Assembly: GCF_002795805.1 (NCBI RefSeq)
Contig: NZ_CP018799.1
Span: 124,001 to 188,000, forward strand
DNA: 64,000 nt
From: Mariprofundus aestuarium
Lineage (GTDB): Bacteria > Pseudomonadota > Zetaproteobacteria > Mariprofundales > Mariprofundaceae
Direction of reading: 5' to 3'
Of this stretch, positions 56,680-64,000 are shown one piece after another. The notes under the pieces were generated by a model. The model was not told the origin of the DNA. It did not search any database and worked only from the letters and a program-made list of their open reading frames with translations. Within the stretch, counting starts at the first letter, position 1. Each line of letters begins with the position of its first letter. Made by a program: the position numbers and the translations under genes.

Positions 56680-57372
56680 ATGAATTTCGACGCGGGCATG
56701 ACCGAGACGCTGATTAAGCTGTTTGCAGCGTGGATGCTGATTGCCGGTGTGGCTTACTGGGCCAATCGCGAGGGGCTGGGGCTTTCACGGCGGATGCTGA
56801 TTGCATCTGGTCGTGGACTGCTGCAGCTGTTGGCTCTGGCGTTCGTGCTGCACTGGATCTTCGATATTCACTCCCACCTGGCACAGGCAGCCCTTATTGC
56901 AGGCTTCTGTGTTTTGGCCGGACACAACAGTGCCTCCCACTATGATAGCGCCAGAGGTACATGGCTGGCATGTGCTGTCGGCCTGGTGTGTGCCTGCCTT
57001 GTGACACTGCCGTGGCTTGCCCTGACCGACTCGATCTCCGATGACACCCGAACGCTGGTGCCGCTTGGCAGCATGATTGCAGCTAATGGCATGAATGCGA
57101 TTTCGATTATGTTCGAACGCCTGAAATCGGGCAGCGAGGTTGGCGAGGGGTTAAAAACCGCAATGATTCCGACGATCGATACACTGCGTGTGGTTGGCTT
57201 GGTACATATGCCAGGCATCTTTGTCGGTATGGTGCTGGCGGGGGCTGCGGCGTTCGATGCGGCGGTCGCCCAGTTGATCGTCCTCTATATGGTCACCACA
57301 TCCAGCTTTACCGCCTGTCTGGTCAGCTTCCTGATGATGAACCGTTTAAAGAAGAGGCAGGCAGGGCAATAA
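56680..57372 (+). CDS. FetB/YbbM-like (UPF0014) membrane permease
   Basis: 230 residues with about six membrane segments. The C-terminal half (GLKTAMIPTIDTLRVVGLVHMPGIFVGMVLAGAAAFDAAVAQLIVLYMV) matches the UPF0014/FetB family, membrane part of an ABC-type exporter linked to iron resistance in E. coli. The ATPase partner FetA is not next to it in the window. I used the ATG at 56680; another at 56698 is possible. Confidence 0.82.
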   Translation: MNFDAGMTETLIKLFAAWMLIAGVAYWANREGLGLSRRMLIASGRGLLQLLALAFVLHWIFDIHSHLAQAALIAGFCVLAGHNSASHYDSARGTWLACAVGLVCACLVTLPWLALTDSISDDTRTLVPLGSMIAANGMNAISIMFERLKSGSEVGEGLKTAMIPTIDTLRVVGLVHMPGIFVGMVLAGAAAFDAAVAQLIVLYMVTTSSFTACLVSFLMMNRLKKRQAGQ

Positions 57373-57504
57373 ACGCAGCATCAGACCAAGGCGGAAAGAA
57401 TAACATCGCACCATCTTGATATAGATTGTTTTTCCTGCGACTCTCTGCCTTATGACAAGGGAGAGGAGAGCCATACCCACCGGGCATTATAGAGTGATTT
57501 GCAG

Positions 57505-60500
57505 ATGCGGCTGAAGCGAATAGAGCTGGCTGGCTTCAAATCATTTGTTGATCCGACAAAGATCGACCTCGATCGTGGCATAACCGCCATCGTCGGCCCT
57601 AACGGGTGTGGTAAATCAAACATCGTTGATGCGCTGCGCTGGGTGCTGGGTGAACACTCGGCCAAACATCTACGTGGCGGTGTCATGGATGACCTTATCT
57701 TTCAGGGGTCCGATACACGTTCGCCAGTAGCAGTCTGCGATGTGGAACTCACCTTTTCTATTGAAAAAGGTTCGCTGGCCAGTCCTTACCATGAGTTGAA
57801 TGAGATCAGTATCCGTCGCCGCCTGACACGTGATGGCGGCTCTGATGGTTTTATCAACGGCAAGATGGTGCGCATGAAGGACATTGTCGACCTCTTCCTC
57901 GACACCGGCATCTCCACCCGCGCCTATGCCATCGTTGAACAGGGTTCTATCGCCCGCATGGTGACCGCCAAACCTGAAGAGCGGCGTGTGATTTTCGAAG
58001 AGGCGGCAGGCGTGATGAAATATCGTTCCCGCCGTAAAGAAGCCAGTCGTCGCATGAAGGACACTCAGCAGAACCTGGATCGCGTACTCGACCTTCTGGA
58101 GGAGGTGCGCAGCCAGTGCCGCAGCCTGAAACAGCAGGCATCACGTGCCGAGCGTTTCAAAAAGCTTCAGGATGAATATACCCACCTGCAGTCGGTCAGC
58201 CTTGGGTTGCGCTACCAGAACCTGAAAGAGGGTTTCAAAGCCATTGAGCAACGACTGAAACAGGCACGCTCATCCGAAGCGGTGGCATCCCGGCAGTTGT
58301 CTGCATCTGAAAAGCTGGTGTCTGAAAGGCGCGAACAGGTTGTCAGCCATGAGGGCGAGGCGCAGGCGTTGCAGGACCAGCTGCGAGAAGCTGAGCGCCT
58401 TCGCGCCGATCTGCAGCAGCAGGCTGAACGCATAGCAGGTGAGCGCCGCCTGTTTACAGAGCGCAAGGCAGCCCTCAATAGCCGGATCGAAGAGGCGAAC
58501 CAGTACAGAGACCGTGTTGACGAAGAGCTGGAGATGGCTGAGCAGCGTCTGGCTGATCAAGATGATTCCGAGCTGCAGTCACTGAAAGCGCTGGCCACAA
58601 CGAGCGTTGAACAGGCGCAGCTGAATTTCCAGCAGCAGGGGTTGCAGCGCGATGGTTGCCTCTCCGAATATGAACGTTTGCGTCACAGTGGTGAGCAGGC
58701 CAGGCAGCAGCGCGATAAGGCAGAAGCGGCACTGGCGCGGCTAAGTGAGCGCGAAACCCGTTTTGCCAATCAGTTAACAGAGATAGAAGCTCAGATCAGA
58801 AGCAATGCGAAAGCTGTAGGGGAAGCAGAGCAGCTTCTGACAATAAGCGAGCAGGCATATCGCTCTGCTGAAGCGCAGGTTACTGCGGCTCAGGATGCGT
58901 TGGACCGCAGCCGTAGCGGTCGTGAAATGGCCTCAAAGGCGCTGGCTAATCAGGAAGCGGTAGTTCGTGAACTGAAAGGTGCAGTGCAGGAACTGCGCGG
59001 CCGAACGAAAAATCAGGATGTGCCGGACGACCTGCGCGACAGTTTAAGGGCGCGCGGTGCGGTATGGGTTGATGAGTCACTGAATGTGCCGGAGGGGCTG
59101 GAGGCGGCAGTAGCAGCTGCACTTCGAGGTCGCTCTGCCGATGCACGCATTCCGGTTAATCCGGATATCGAGAGTTGGAAAGGGATGTTCGGGCGTGTGG
59201 CAGGTGCGCCGGTGGCACTATTTGCCGGCAACGCATCCAAGGTGGTTTCGGCACAGTCGCTGGCTGATGCCATAGGCGTAAAGTCGAATCACCCGCTTTA
59301 TGACCTGTTTGCACCGATCGGGTTAGTTGATGAAATTACTCAGGGGTTTGGCCGTAGTGAGTGCTGTGTCAGCCGTGATGGCTGGCGCTTTGAGCCCGGA
59401 GGCTGGCTGGTGCCACCGGCAGGTAACAGGACAGCACACCGCCTGGCAACACAGCGCAAGCTTCGCGATGCGGAAAGCGAACTGGCTGAAGCTGAGGCGG
59501 TTATGCTTGCTGTGTCGGAGACGTTCTCCGAAGCAGAAAGCAGGCTGGAACAGCAGCAGAAGAGTTGGCAGCAGGCCCATATCGAGGTAACCCGCACTGA
59601 GGGTGAGTGGCACAAAGGGCAGGCGGAGTTGGCACGTTCAAAATCGGAGCTGATCTCCCTGAATGAGCGCCAGCAGCGTCTGCAGTCAGATATCAAAGAG
59701 GCGACCGGTGAGAGCAATCACTGGCAGCAGCAGCTGGATCAGGCTGGTGGTGTAGATCAGGCAGCACTTGATTTGGCACGACACAAGCTGGATGAGCAGA
59801 ATGATGCTGTTGCCCGTTCCGAACACTCTCTGAATCAGGCGCGTACGGGGCTGGCTCAGGCAGAGCAGTCGCTGGCTCTGTTCGCACAGGCTCAGGGTAA
59901 CTTGCAGCGTGAATGTGAGCGGCTCAGGCAGGAGCGCTCGCGCCTTAGCAGTCAGATGGAAACCGACACGGTGCGCCTGCGGCAGGCTGATGCCGAGCTG
60001 GCGAAAGTTCGAGCCCATAGTGATCTGGATCAGCAGCTGGCTGCAGCGGCCGGACAGGTGGAGAAGATGCATCAGGCGATGAATGAGATTCGCCAGAAGG
60101 GGCATGAGCTTCAGCAGTCACAGCATGAAGCAGAACGGAGCGAAAGGCAGGCGCGCCAGCAGTTGCAACTGGCTGCTGAGCAGCGTCAGTCCATTGAGCT
60201 TTCTGAGGCACAGGATGCAACACGCCTGCAGGATATCGAAGAGGAGATCGCAAGCCGTTGCCAGTTCTCGGCGGCCGAGCTGCTTAAGCGCATTGAAGCC
60301 ATGGATGACCTTGGTGATACTGATCTCATTTTAGCGCGCAGCCATGAGCTGGGCGATCGGCTGGAGCGTTTCGGGCCAGTCAACCTGCTGGCTATTGATG
60401 AGTTTGAACAGGCAAGCGAGCGTGAACTGTTTCTCTCTGACCAGGCTGCTGACCTGGAGGCAAGCCTGATGACATTGAACGACACCATCACTCGTATCGA

Positions 60501-60972
60501 TCGAACCACCCGCCAGCGTTTCCTTGAAGTATTTGAACAGACCAACGCTTATTTTAAGCAGACATTCCCTCAGCTTTTTGGCGGAGGTCGTGCTGAGCTG
60601 CGCCTTGATTCCGACGATGTGCTGACTGCCGGTGTTGAGGTGATTGCCCAGCCACCGGGCAAACGACTGCAGGATGTTACGCTGCTCTCCGGTGGTGAGA
60701 AGGCACTGACTGCAGTGGCACTGGTGTTCTCGATCTTTAAGATTAAACCTGCGCCGTTCTGTGTGCTTGATGAGGTGGATGCCCCGCTTGACGATGCCAA
60801 TGTGGGACGCTTTGGCGAAATGGTACGCGAACTTTCGGATCGGGTGCAGTTCCTCTCTATTTCACATAACAAGATTACCATGCAGCAGGCTGATCGCCTG
60901 ATTGGTGTATCGATGCCCGAACCCGGCGTCTCAAAGATCGTCGCCGTTGATATGGCTTCCGTTTCTCCCTAG
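57505..60972 (+). CDS. smc: SMC, chromosome segregation/condensin ATPase
   Basis: 1155 residues. Walker A GPNGCGKSNIVDALRW near the N-terminus, long coiled coil, a hinge around residues 510-640 with Gly-rich turns, a second coiled coil, then the C-terminal signature LLSGGEKALTAVAL and Walker B FCVLDEVDAPLDDANV. It compacts and segregates chromosomes with ScpA/ScpB. I chose ATG 57505 (MRLKRIELAGFKSF) over a TTG two codons upstream. The ribosome site is not obvious. A terminator follows at 60989-61012. Confidence 0.96.
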   Translation: MRLKRIELAGFKSFVDPTKIDLDRGITAIVGPNGCGKSNIVDALRWVLGEHSAKHLRGGVMDDLIFQGSDTRSPVAVCDVELTFSIEKGSLASPYHELNEISIRRRLTRDGGSDGFINGKMVRMKDIVDLFLDTGISTRAYAIVEQGSIARMVTAKPEERRVIFEEAAGVMKYRSRRKEASRRMKDTQQNLDRVLDLLEEVRSQCRSLKQQASRAERFKKLQDEYTHLQSVSLGLRYQNLKEGFKAIEQRLKQARSSEAVASRQLSASEKLVSERREQVVSHEGEAQALQDQLREAERLRADLQQQAERIAGERRLFTERKAALNSRIEEANQYRDRVDEELEMAEQRLADQDDSELQSLKALATTSVEQAQLNFQQQGLQRDGCLSEYERLRHSGEQARQQRDKAEAALARLSERETRFANQLTEIEAQIRSNAKAVGEAEQLLTISEQAYRSAEAQVTAAQDALDRSRSGREMASKALANQEAVVRELKGAVQELRGRTKNQDVPDDLRDSLRARGAVWVDESLNVPEGLEAAVAAALRGRSADARIPVNPDIESWKGMFGRVAGAPVALFAGNASKVVSAQSLADAIGVKSNHPLYDLFAPIGLVDEITQGFGRSECCVSRDGWRFEPGGWLVPPAGNRTAHRLATQRKLRDAESELAEAEAVMLAVSETFSEAESRLEQQQKSWQQAHIEVTRTEGEWHKGQAELARSKSELISLNERQQRLQSDIKEATGESNHWQQQLDQAGGVDQAALDLARHKLDEQNDAVARSEHSLNQARTGLAQAEQSLALFAQAQGNLQRECERLRQERSRLSSQMETDTVRLRQADAELAKVRAHSDLDQQLAAAAGQVEKMHQAMNEIRQKGHELQQSQHEAERSERQARQQLQLAAEQRQSIELSEAQDATRLQDIEEEIASRCQFSAAELLKRIEAMDDLGDTDLILARSHELGDRLERFGPVNLLAIDEFEQASERELFLSDQAADLEASLMTLNDTITRIDRTTRQRFLEVFEQTNAYFKQTFPQLFGGGRAELRLDSDDVLTAGVEVIAQPPGKRLQDVTLLSGGEKALTAVALVFSIFKIKPAPFCVLDEVDAPLDDANVGRFGEMVRELSDRVQFLSISHNKITMQQADRLIGVSMPEPGVSKIVAVDMASVSP

Positions 60973-60988
60973 AGGTTTTTCTTGATGA

Positions 60989-61012
60989 AGGTGTGTTCGC
61001 ACCTGTTTTTTT
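60989..61012 (+). terminator. Rho-independent terminator after smc
   Basis: AGGTG (60989-60993) and CACCT (61000-61004) form a 5-base stem with a TGTTCG loop, followed by a run of seven T after one G. It lies between the convergent smc and HDOD genes. Confidence 0.75.
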
Positions 61013-61024
61013 GGCAGTTAAGCG

Positions 61025-62143
61025 TCAGGAGGAGAAGAGTTCAGGCATAACATGCCTGATACGCCCCATCTCTCTCTCCATGAGGCGATATGTCGCTTCG
61101 GAATTGAGCGGTAATAGAAGCTCAGATGCGATAAAACTGTCGTTGATGGCTGCAAATATGCAGCTCTTAGATCCCCAGATGCGCCTGCTTATCTTCTCCT
61201 CTGTATCTGCCAAGAAATGCTGGAGTACGATGTGTGCCAGGTTGACCGCGACCATGCCATGGCGCAGCTCTCTGGGGATTGAGGAGGCTGGCAGGCTGGA
61301 GGCGTGGTGATGGTATGAAATATAGTGTCGCACCTGCTTCGGTAGCCTCCAGTGCAGGGCAAGCGTAATACCTGCATCGATATGGGTGTAGCCAAGTGTT
61401 TTATGCTCTGCCCAGAGTGTGTCCCCCTCTGTTTCGATTGCACATTTCAGGACCGCCAGTTTTTTGTCGCTCTCAATATAGAGAATGGCAAGCTTGCCGA
61501 TATCGTGGAGCATTCCGATCAGGCTGGCGTCATTGAGGGAGAGGCGATGGCATGGTGCGACCAGAATACGGGTGAGTGATGAGATGACCTGACTGTGCAT
61601 CCATACATGGCGGACCTGAAATTGATTCTCCTCACCTCTTTCAAGCTTCGGGGCAAGCGTCTGGAAGATGATGTTGCTTGTCGCATCGAGCCCCAGTCGC
61701 GCAATCGCCAGAGGCATATTGGTGACCTCTGAGCTGTCTGAGGTTCTGTAGGCTGAGGAGTTGCATACCATGAGAACCTTGGCAGAAAGCACTGGGTCCT
61801 TGGCTATGCATGCCCCCAGCTCAGCCGCCGAGGCCTCTGGATCTTCCAGGATTTGCTGTATCTGGTGCCAGATCTCCGGCATGGGGGGGATGTCGTGAAT
61901 CTTTGAGCGCAGACGTTTCACGGTGTTAACATGCAGGCTTGGTGGTGAGATCAGGTCATAAACATTTGCTGGTGGGGTGACGGCGGAGCGAGCTTCCCTG
62001 AGAATGCCACGGATAGAGGCGTCTGAATATTCATTGTCGGTGCTGCTGTCGTCCGGAGTGGCTTGTTTAGCGGAGGAAAGCGTATCCTCTTTTCTGGTGA
62101 TAGCTGACAAGAGTCGCGAAAATAAATCGCCAAGCAGTGGCAT
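61025..62143 (-). CDS. HDOD-domain signalling protein
   Basis: 372 residues. A polar N-terminal stretch is followed by an HDOD domain (LRSKIHDIPPMPEIWHQIQQILEDPEASAAELGACIAKDPVLSAKVLMVCNSSAYR). HDOD is an HD-related domain in regulatory proteins, often linked to motility and stress. Part of the HD metal site is visible (MLHDIGKLAILY). I chose the ATG at 62143, which has GGAGGTAATA upstream; the frame extends 39 codons further but without a ribosome site. Confidence 0.88.
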   Translation of the reverse strand: MPLLGDLFSRLLSAITRKEDTLSSAKQATPDDSSTDNEYSDASIRGILREARSAVTPPANVYDLISPPSLHVNTVKRLRSKIHDIPPMPEIWHQIQQILEDPEASAAELGACIAKDPVLSAKVLMVCNSSAYRTSDSSEVTNMPLAIARLGLDATSNIIFQTLAPKLERGEENQFQVRHVWMHSQVISSLTRILVAPCHRLSLNDASLIGMLHDIGKLAILYIESDKKLAVLKCAIETEGDTLWAEHKTLGYTHIDAGITLALHWRLPKQVRHYISYHHHASSLPASSIPRELRHGMVAVNLAHIVLQHFLADTEEKISRRIWGSKSCIFAAINDSFIASELLLPLNSEATYRLMEREMGRIRHVMPELFSS

Positions 62144-62242
62144 TATTACCTCCAGAAAGTCGAGAGTGACGTGCATGTGATAAGCAAAAGGTGCGCCAGT
62201 AAGTTGCCTGCACCATGACTGCGCTCTAGCTTGCGCCACCTG

Positions 62243-63601
62243 ATGAAAAACGAGAATCAAAAACTACAGAGTCTGGATACGCTGTTTATTAAAACCTACG
62301 GCTGCCAGATGAATGAATATGACTCCGGACGCATGGCGGATATGATGAAACAGGCCTACGGCCTCAGGCTTGTGGCAACGCCTGATCTGGCTGATGTCAT
62401 CCTGATGAACACCTGTTCTGTCCGCGAGAAGGCGGAGGATAAGGTCTACTCTGAACTTGGCCGCTACAAGAAGCTGAAAGACAAACGTCCTGACATGATT
62501 ATCGGTGTTGGAGGCTGTGTCGGTCAGCAGGAGGGTGATCGAATTCAGAAGCGGGCACCCTATGTTGATATTGTGTTCGGTCCGCAGACCTACCATCGCC
62601 TGCCCGAGATGATCAAGGAGATTCGCCGCAATCGCGTCTGCCTGACCGAGATCGATATGCCTGAGATCGAGAAGTTCGATCACCTGCCCAAGGCGGAGAG
62701 CCATGGTGCATCCGGGTGCGTAACGATCATGGAGGGGTGTGATAAGTTCTGCACCTTCTGTGTGGTTCCCTATACGCGCGGTCCGGAAATTTCGCGGCCG
62801 GTATCCGACATTCTTGATGAGTGCCGGGAGTTGCTGGCAGGTGGTGCGGTAGAGATCAGCCTTCTGGGCCAGAATGTGAATGCCTATCGCGGCCCAGGTC
62901 CTGACGAGGAGGAGTGGGATTTCACCATGCTTCTCTATGCCGTGGCTGAATTGGCCGGGCTCAAGCGCTTGCGTTTCAGCACCAGTCACCCGATGGAGAT
63001 GACCAGTGAGCTCTGTCTCGCCTTTGCCGAGATTCCACAGCTGATGCCTTACCTGCATCTGCCGGTACAGAGTGGCTCGGATAACCTGCTTAAGGTGATG
63101 CATCGCGGCCATAACCGCGAAACCTACTTCCGCATTATCGACGAACTGCGGGAGCACTGCCCCGATATCGCGCTCTCTTCCGACTTTATTGTCGGTTATC
63201 CGGGCGAGACGGAGGAGGACTTCGAGGCCACGCTTGATCTGGTTCGCCGCGTGGACTACGGCTCGGCCTTCTGTTTTAAATATTCACCGCGTCCGGGAAC
63301 ACCTGCCTCCAAGGTTGAGGACAGCGTGCCGGAAGATGTGAAGGATATTCGGCTGCAACGGTTGCTGGCCCTGACTCGTGAGCAGACGCGTGCTGCCATG
63401 GAGTCACAGATCGGCAAGATCGTTGAGGTTCTGGTTGAGAAAGAGAGTCGTGATGCCGGCGATATGGCGGGTCGCACGGCCGATTTTAAGATCGTCCATT
63501 TCAAGGGGCAAAAGCGCCAGATCGGGCAGATTATGCCGGTGCGCATTACCGAGGCCTACGGGCAGTCACTCAGGGGCGAGTTGATTCTTGCCAGCGATTA
63601 G
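62243..63601 (+). CDS. miaB: MiaB, tRNA-2-methylthio-N6-dimethylallyladenosine synthase
   Basis: 452 residues. The N-terminal methylthiotransferase domain (TYGCQMNEYDSGRMADM; MNTCSVREKAEDKVYSELG; VGGCVGQQEGDRI) gives three cluster cysteines, and the radical SAM motif is CDKFCTFCVVPYTRG. The C-terminal TRAM domain follows. It thiomethylates A37 of tRNAs. The ATG at 62243 is used; a TTG four codons upstream lacks a ribosome site. A phoH-like gene follows, the usual order. Confidence 0.96.
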   Translation: MKNENQKLQSLDTLFIKTYGCQMNEYDSGRMADMMKQAYGLRLVATPDLADVILMNTCSVREKAEDKVYSELGRYKKLKDKRPDMIIGVGGCVGQQEGDRIQKRAPYVDIVFGPQTYHRLPEMIKEIRRNRVCLTEIDMPEIEKFDHLPKAESHGASGCVTIMEGCDKFCTFCVVPYTRGPEISRPVSDILDECRELLAGGAVEISLLGQNVNAYRGPGPDEEEWDFTMLLYAVAELAGLKRLRFSTSHPMEMTSELCLAFAEIPQLMPYLHLPVQSGSDNLLKVMHRGHNRETYFRIIDELREHCPDIALSSDFIVGYPGETEEDFEATLDLVRRVDYGSAFCFKYSPRPGTPASKVEDSVPEDVKDIRLQRLLALTREQTRAAMESQIGKIVEVLVEKESRDAGDMAGRTADFKIVHFKGQKRQIGQIMPVRITEAYGQSLRGELILASD

Positions 63602-63616
63602 AGGCATTATACAACC

Positions 63617-64000
63617 ATGACAGCAGTTACCCTGCGCCTTGAGGCGCGCGATTCATTCTCTTTGCAGAGCCTGTGCGGTGCCGGAAACCGGATACTCAAC
63701 AGGGTTGAGCAGTTTTATCAGGTTCGTTTTCACGGTCAGCCCGGCCAATGGGATATTGAGGGGGAACGCGCCGAGGCGGCGCGCGCGACCATGTTGCGGC
63801 TTGCTGAGTACGCGGCAGCACAACCTGATGAACTCAGTGATGTCGATGTTGAGGGCGTATTGAAGGACCTCGGGCAGGGAGAGCAGAGCACAAAGGATGA
63901 ACGCGATCAGGGGGTTTTGATTGCCGGGCGGCGCCATGTTGGCGGCAAAACGCCCAACCAGCGCAGCTACCTCAAGTCGATCAAGCACAACACCCTGACA
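63617..64000 (+). CDS. ybeZ: PhoH-like ATPase (YbeZ), N-terminal part
   Basis: The first 128 codons of a PhoH-family protein; it runs off the right edge before the P-loop. The visible N-terminal region (MTAVTLRLEARDSFSLQSLCG) and TPNQRSYLKSIKHNTLT are typical, the last just before the ATPase site. Its place after miaB matches the common miaB-ybeZ-ybeY-corC order. The ATG lies 15 bases after the miaB stop. Confidence 0.85.
   Translation, partial: MTAVTLRLEARDSFSLQSLCGAGNRILNRVEQFYQVRFHGQPGQWDIEGERAEAARATMLRLAEYAAAQPDELSDVDVEGVLKDLGQGEQSTKDERDQGVLIAGRRHVGGKTPNQRSYLKSIKHNTLT

Noticed and set aside
62264-63157. 297-codon minus-strand frame opposite miaB
   Set aside because: Long but antisense to strongly conserved MiaB motifs; no ribosome site.

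Overview
The window looks like chromosome of a motile Gram-negative bacterium with sodium- or proton-driven, probably polar, flagella. P- and L-ring genes (flgI, flgH) show an outer membrane. flhF/flhG suggest polar flagella, and two sigma-54 activators plus fliA (sigma-28) and flgM suggest the Vibrio/Pseudomonas-type sigma-54 to sigma-28 cascade. The gene order is not that of a standard gammaproteobacterium. A Zetaproteobacteria-like (Mariprofundus-type) host is my guess from memory, with low to moderate confidence. I saw no tRNA, rRNA, IS element, CRISPR array or chemotaxis gene.

Layout. (1) 1-6.6 kb, minus strand: a TPR protein, a FleQ/FlrA-like activator with a degenerate receiver, flgB, flgC, fliE, fliF and the start of fliG, which runs off the left edge. 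(2) 6.7-11.9 kb: a small SpoIIAA-like protein, a membrane protein with a degenerate nucleotide-cyclase domain, the stator pair motA-motB, and an FlrC-like response regulator. (3) 12.0-20.9 kb, plus strand: export gate and number-control operon fliQ, fliR, flhB, flhA, flhF (frameshifted), flhG, fliA, small accessory genes, a FliK-like gene and an FlhB C-terminal paralogue. (4) 21.0-31.0 kb, plus strand: one tightly coupled rod/ring/hook-junction operon flgF-G-A-H-I-J-M-N-K-L followed by csrA-fliW-csrA, then a tandem-domain lytic transglycosylase. (5) 31.1-38.9 kb, minus strand: fliT, fliS, fliD, flaG and three almost identical flagellin genes with a second flaG and fliS, made by segmental duplication. 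(6) 39.2-43.4 kb: a 1400-residue protein joining TPRs, an OGT/SPINDLY glycosyltransferase, an FkbM-like fold and a GT2 glycosyltransferase. (7) 43.6-56.3 kb, minus strand: a 13-gene operon for a CDP-linked, probably C-methylated 6-deoxy sugar and its further decoration. (8) 56.7-64.0 kb: housekeeping genes fetB-like, smc, an HDOD gene, miaB and the start of a phoH-like gene.

How it fits together. Seven sequences with the GG-N10-GC spacing of sigma-54 promoters lie upstream of flgB, the TPR gene, motAB, the flrC-like gene/fliQ (one palindromic site), flgF, the transglycosylase and the giant glycosyltransferase. Each flagellin has a good sigma-28 promoter with the 15-base spacer, and a leader with a GGA-containing hairpin close to the predicted start. 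With csrA-fliW-csrA nearby, a CsrA/FliW control of flagellin translation is likely. The giant glycosyltransferase and the sugar operon lie beside the flagellins, and the operon has no flippase, polymerase or ABC exporter. This fits glycosylation of flagellin in the cytoplasm before export, though an LPS role cannot be excluded.

The most unusual points are the three-enzyme glycosyltransferase fusion, the tandem lytic transglycosylase whose first domain has lost its catalytic Glu, the one-base frameshift at a C6 tract in flhF, the paired radical SAM genes with a recurring Rossmann-like module on four methyltransferases, and a recombination scar joining a fliT stub to a flagellin tail.
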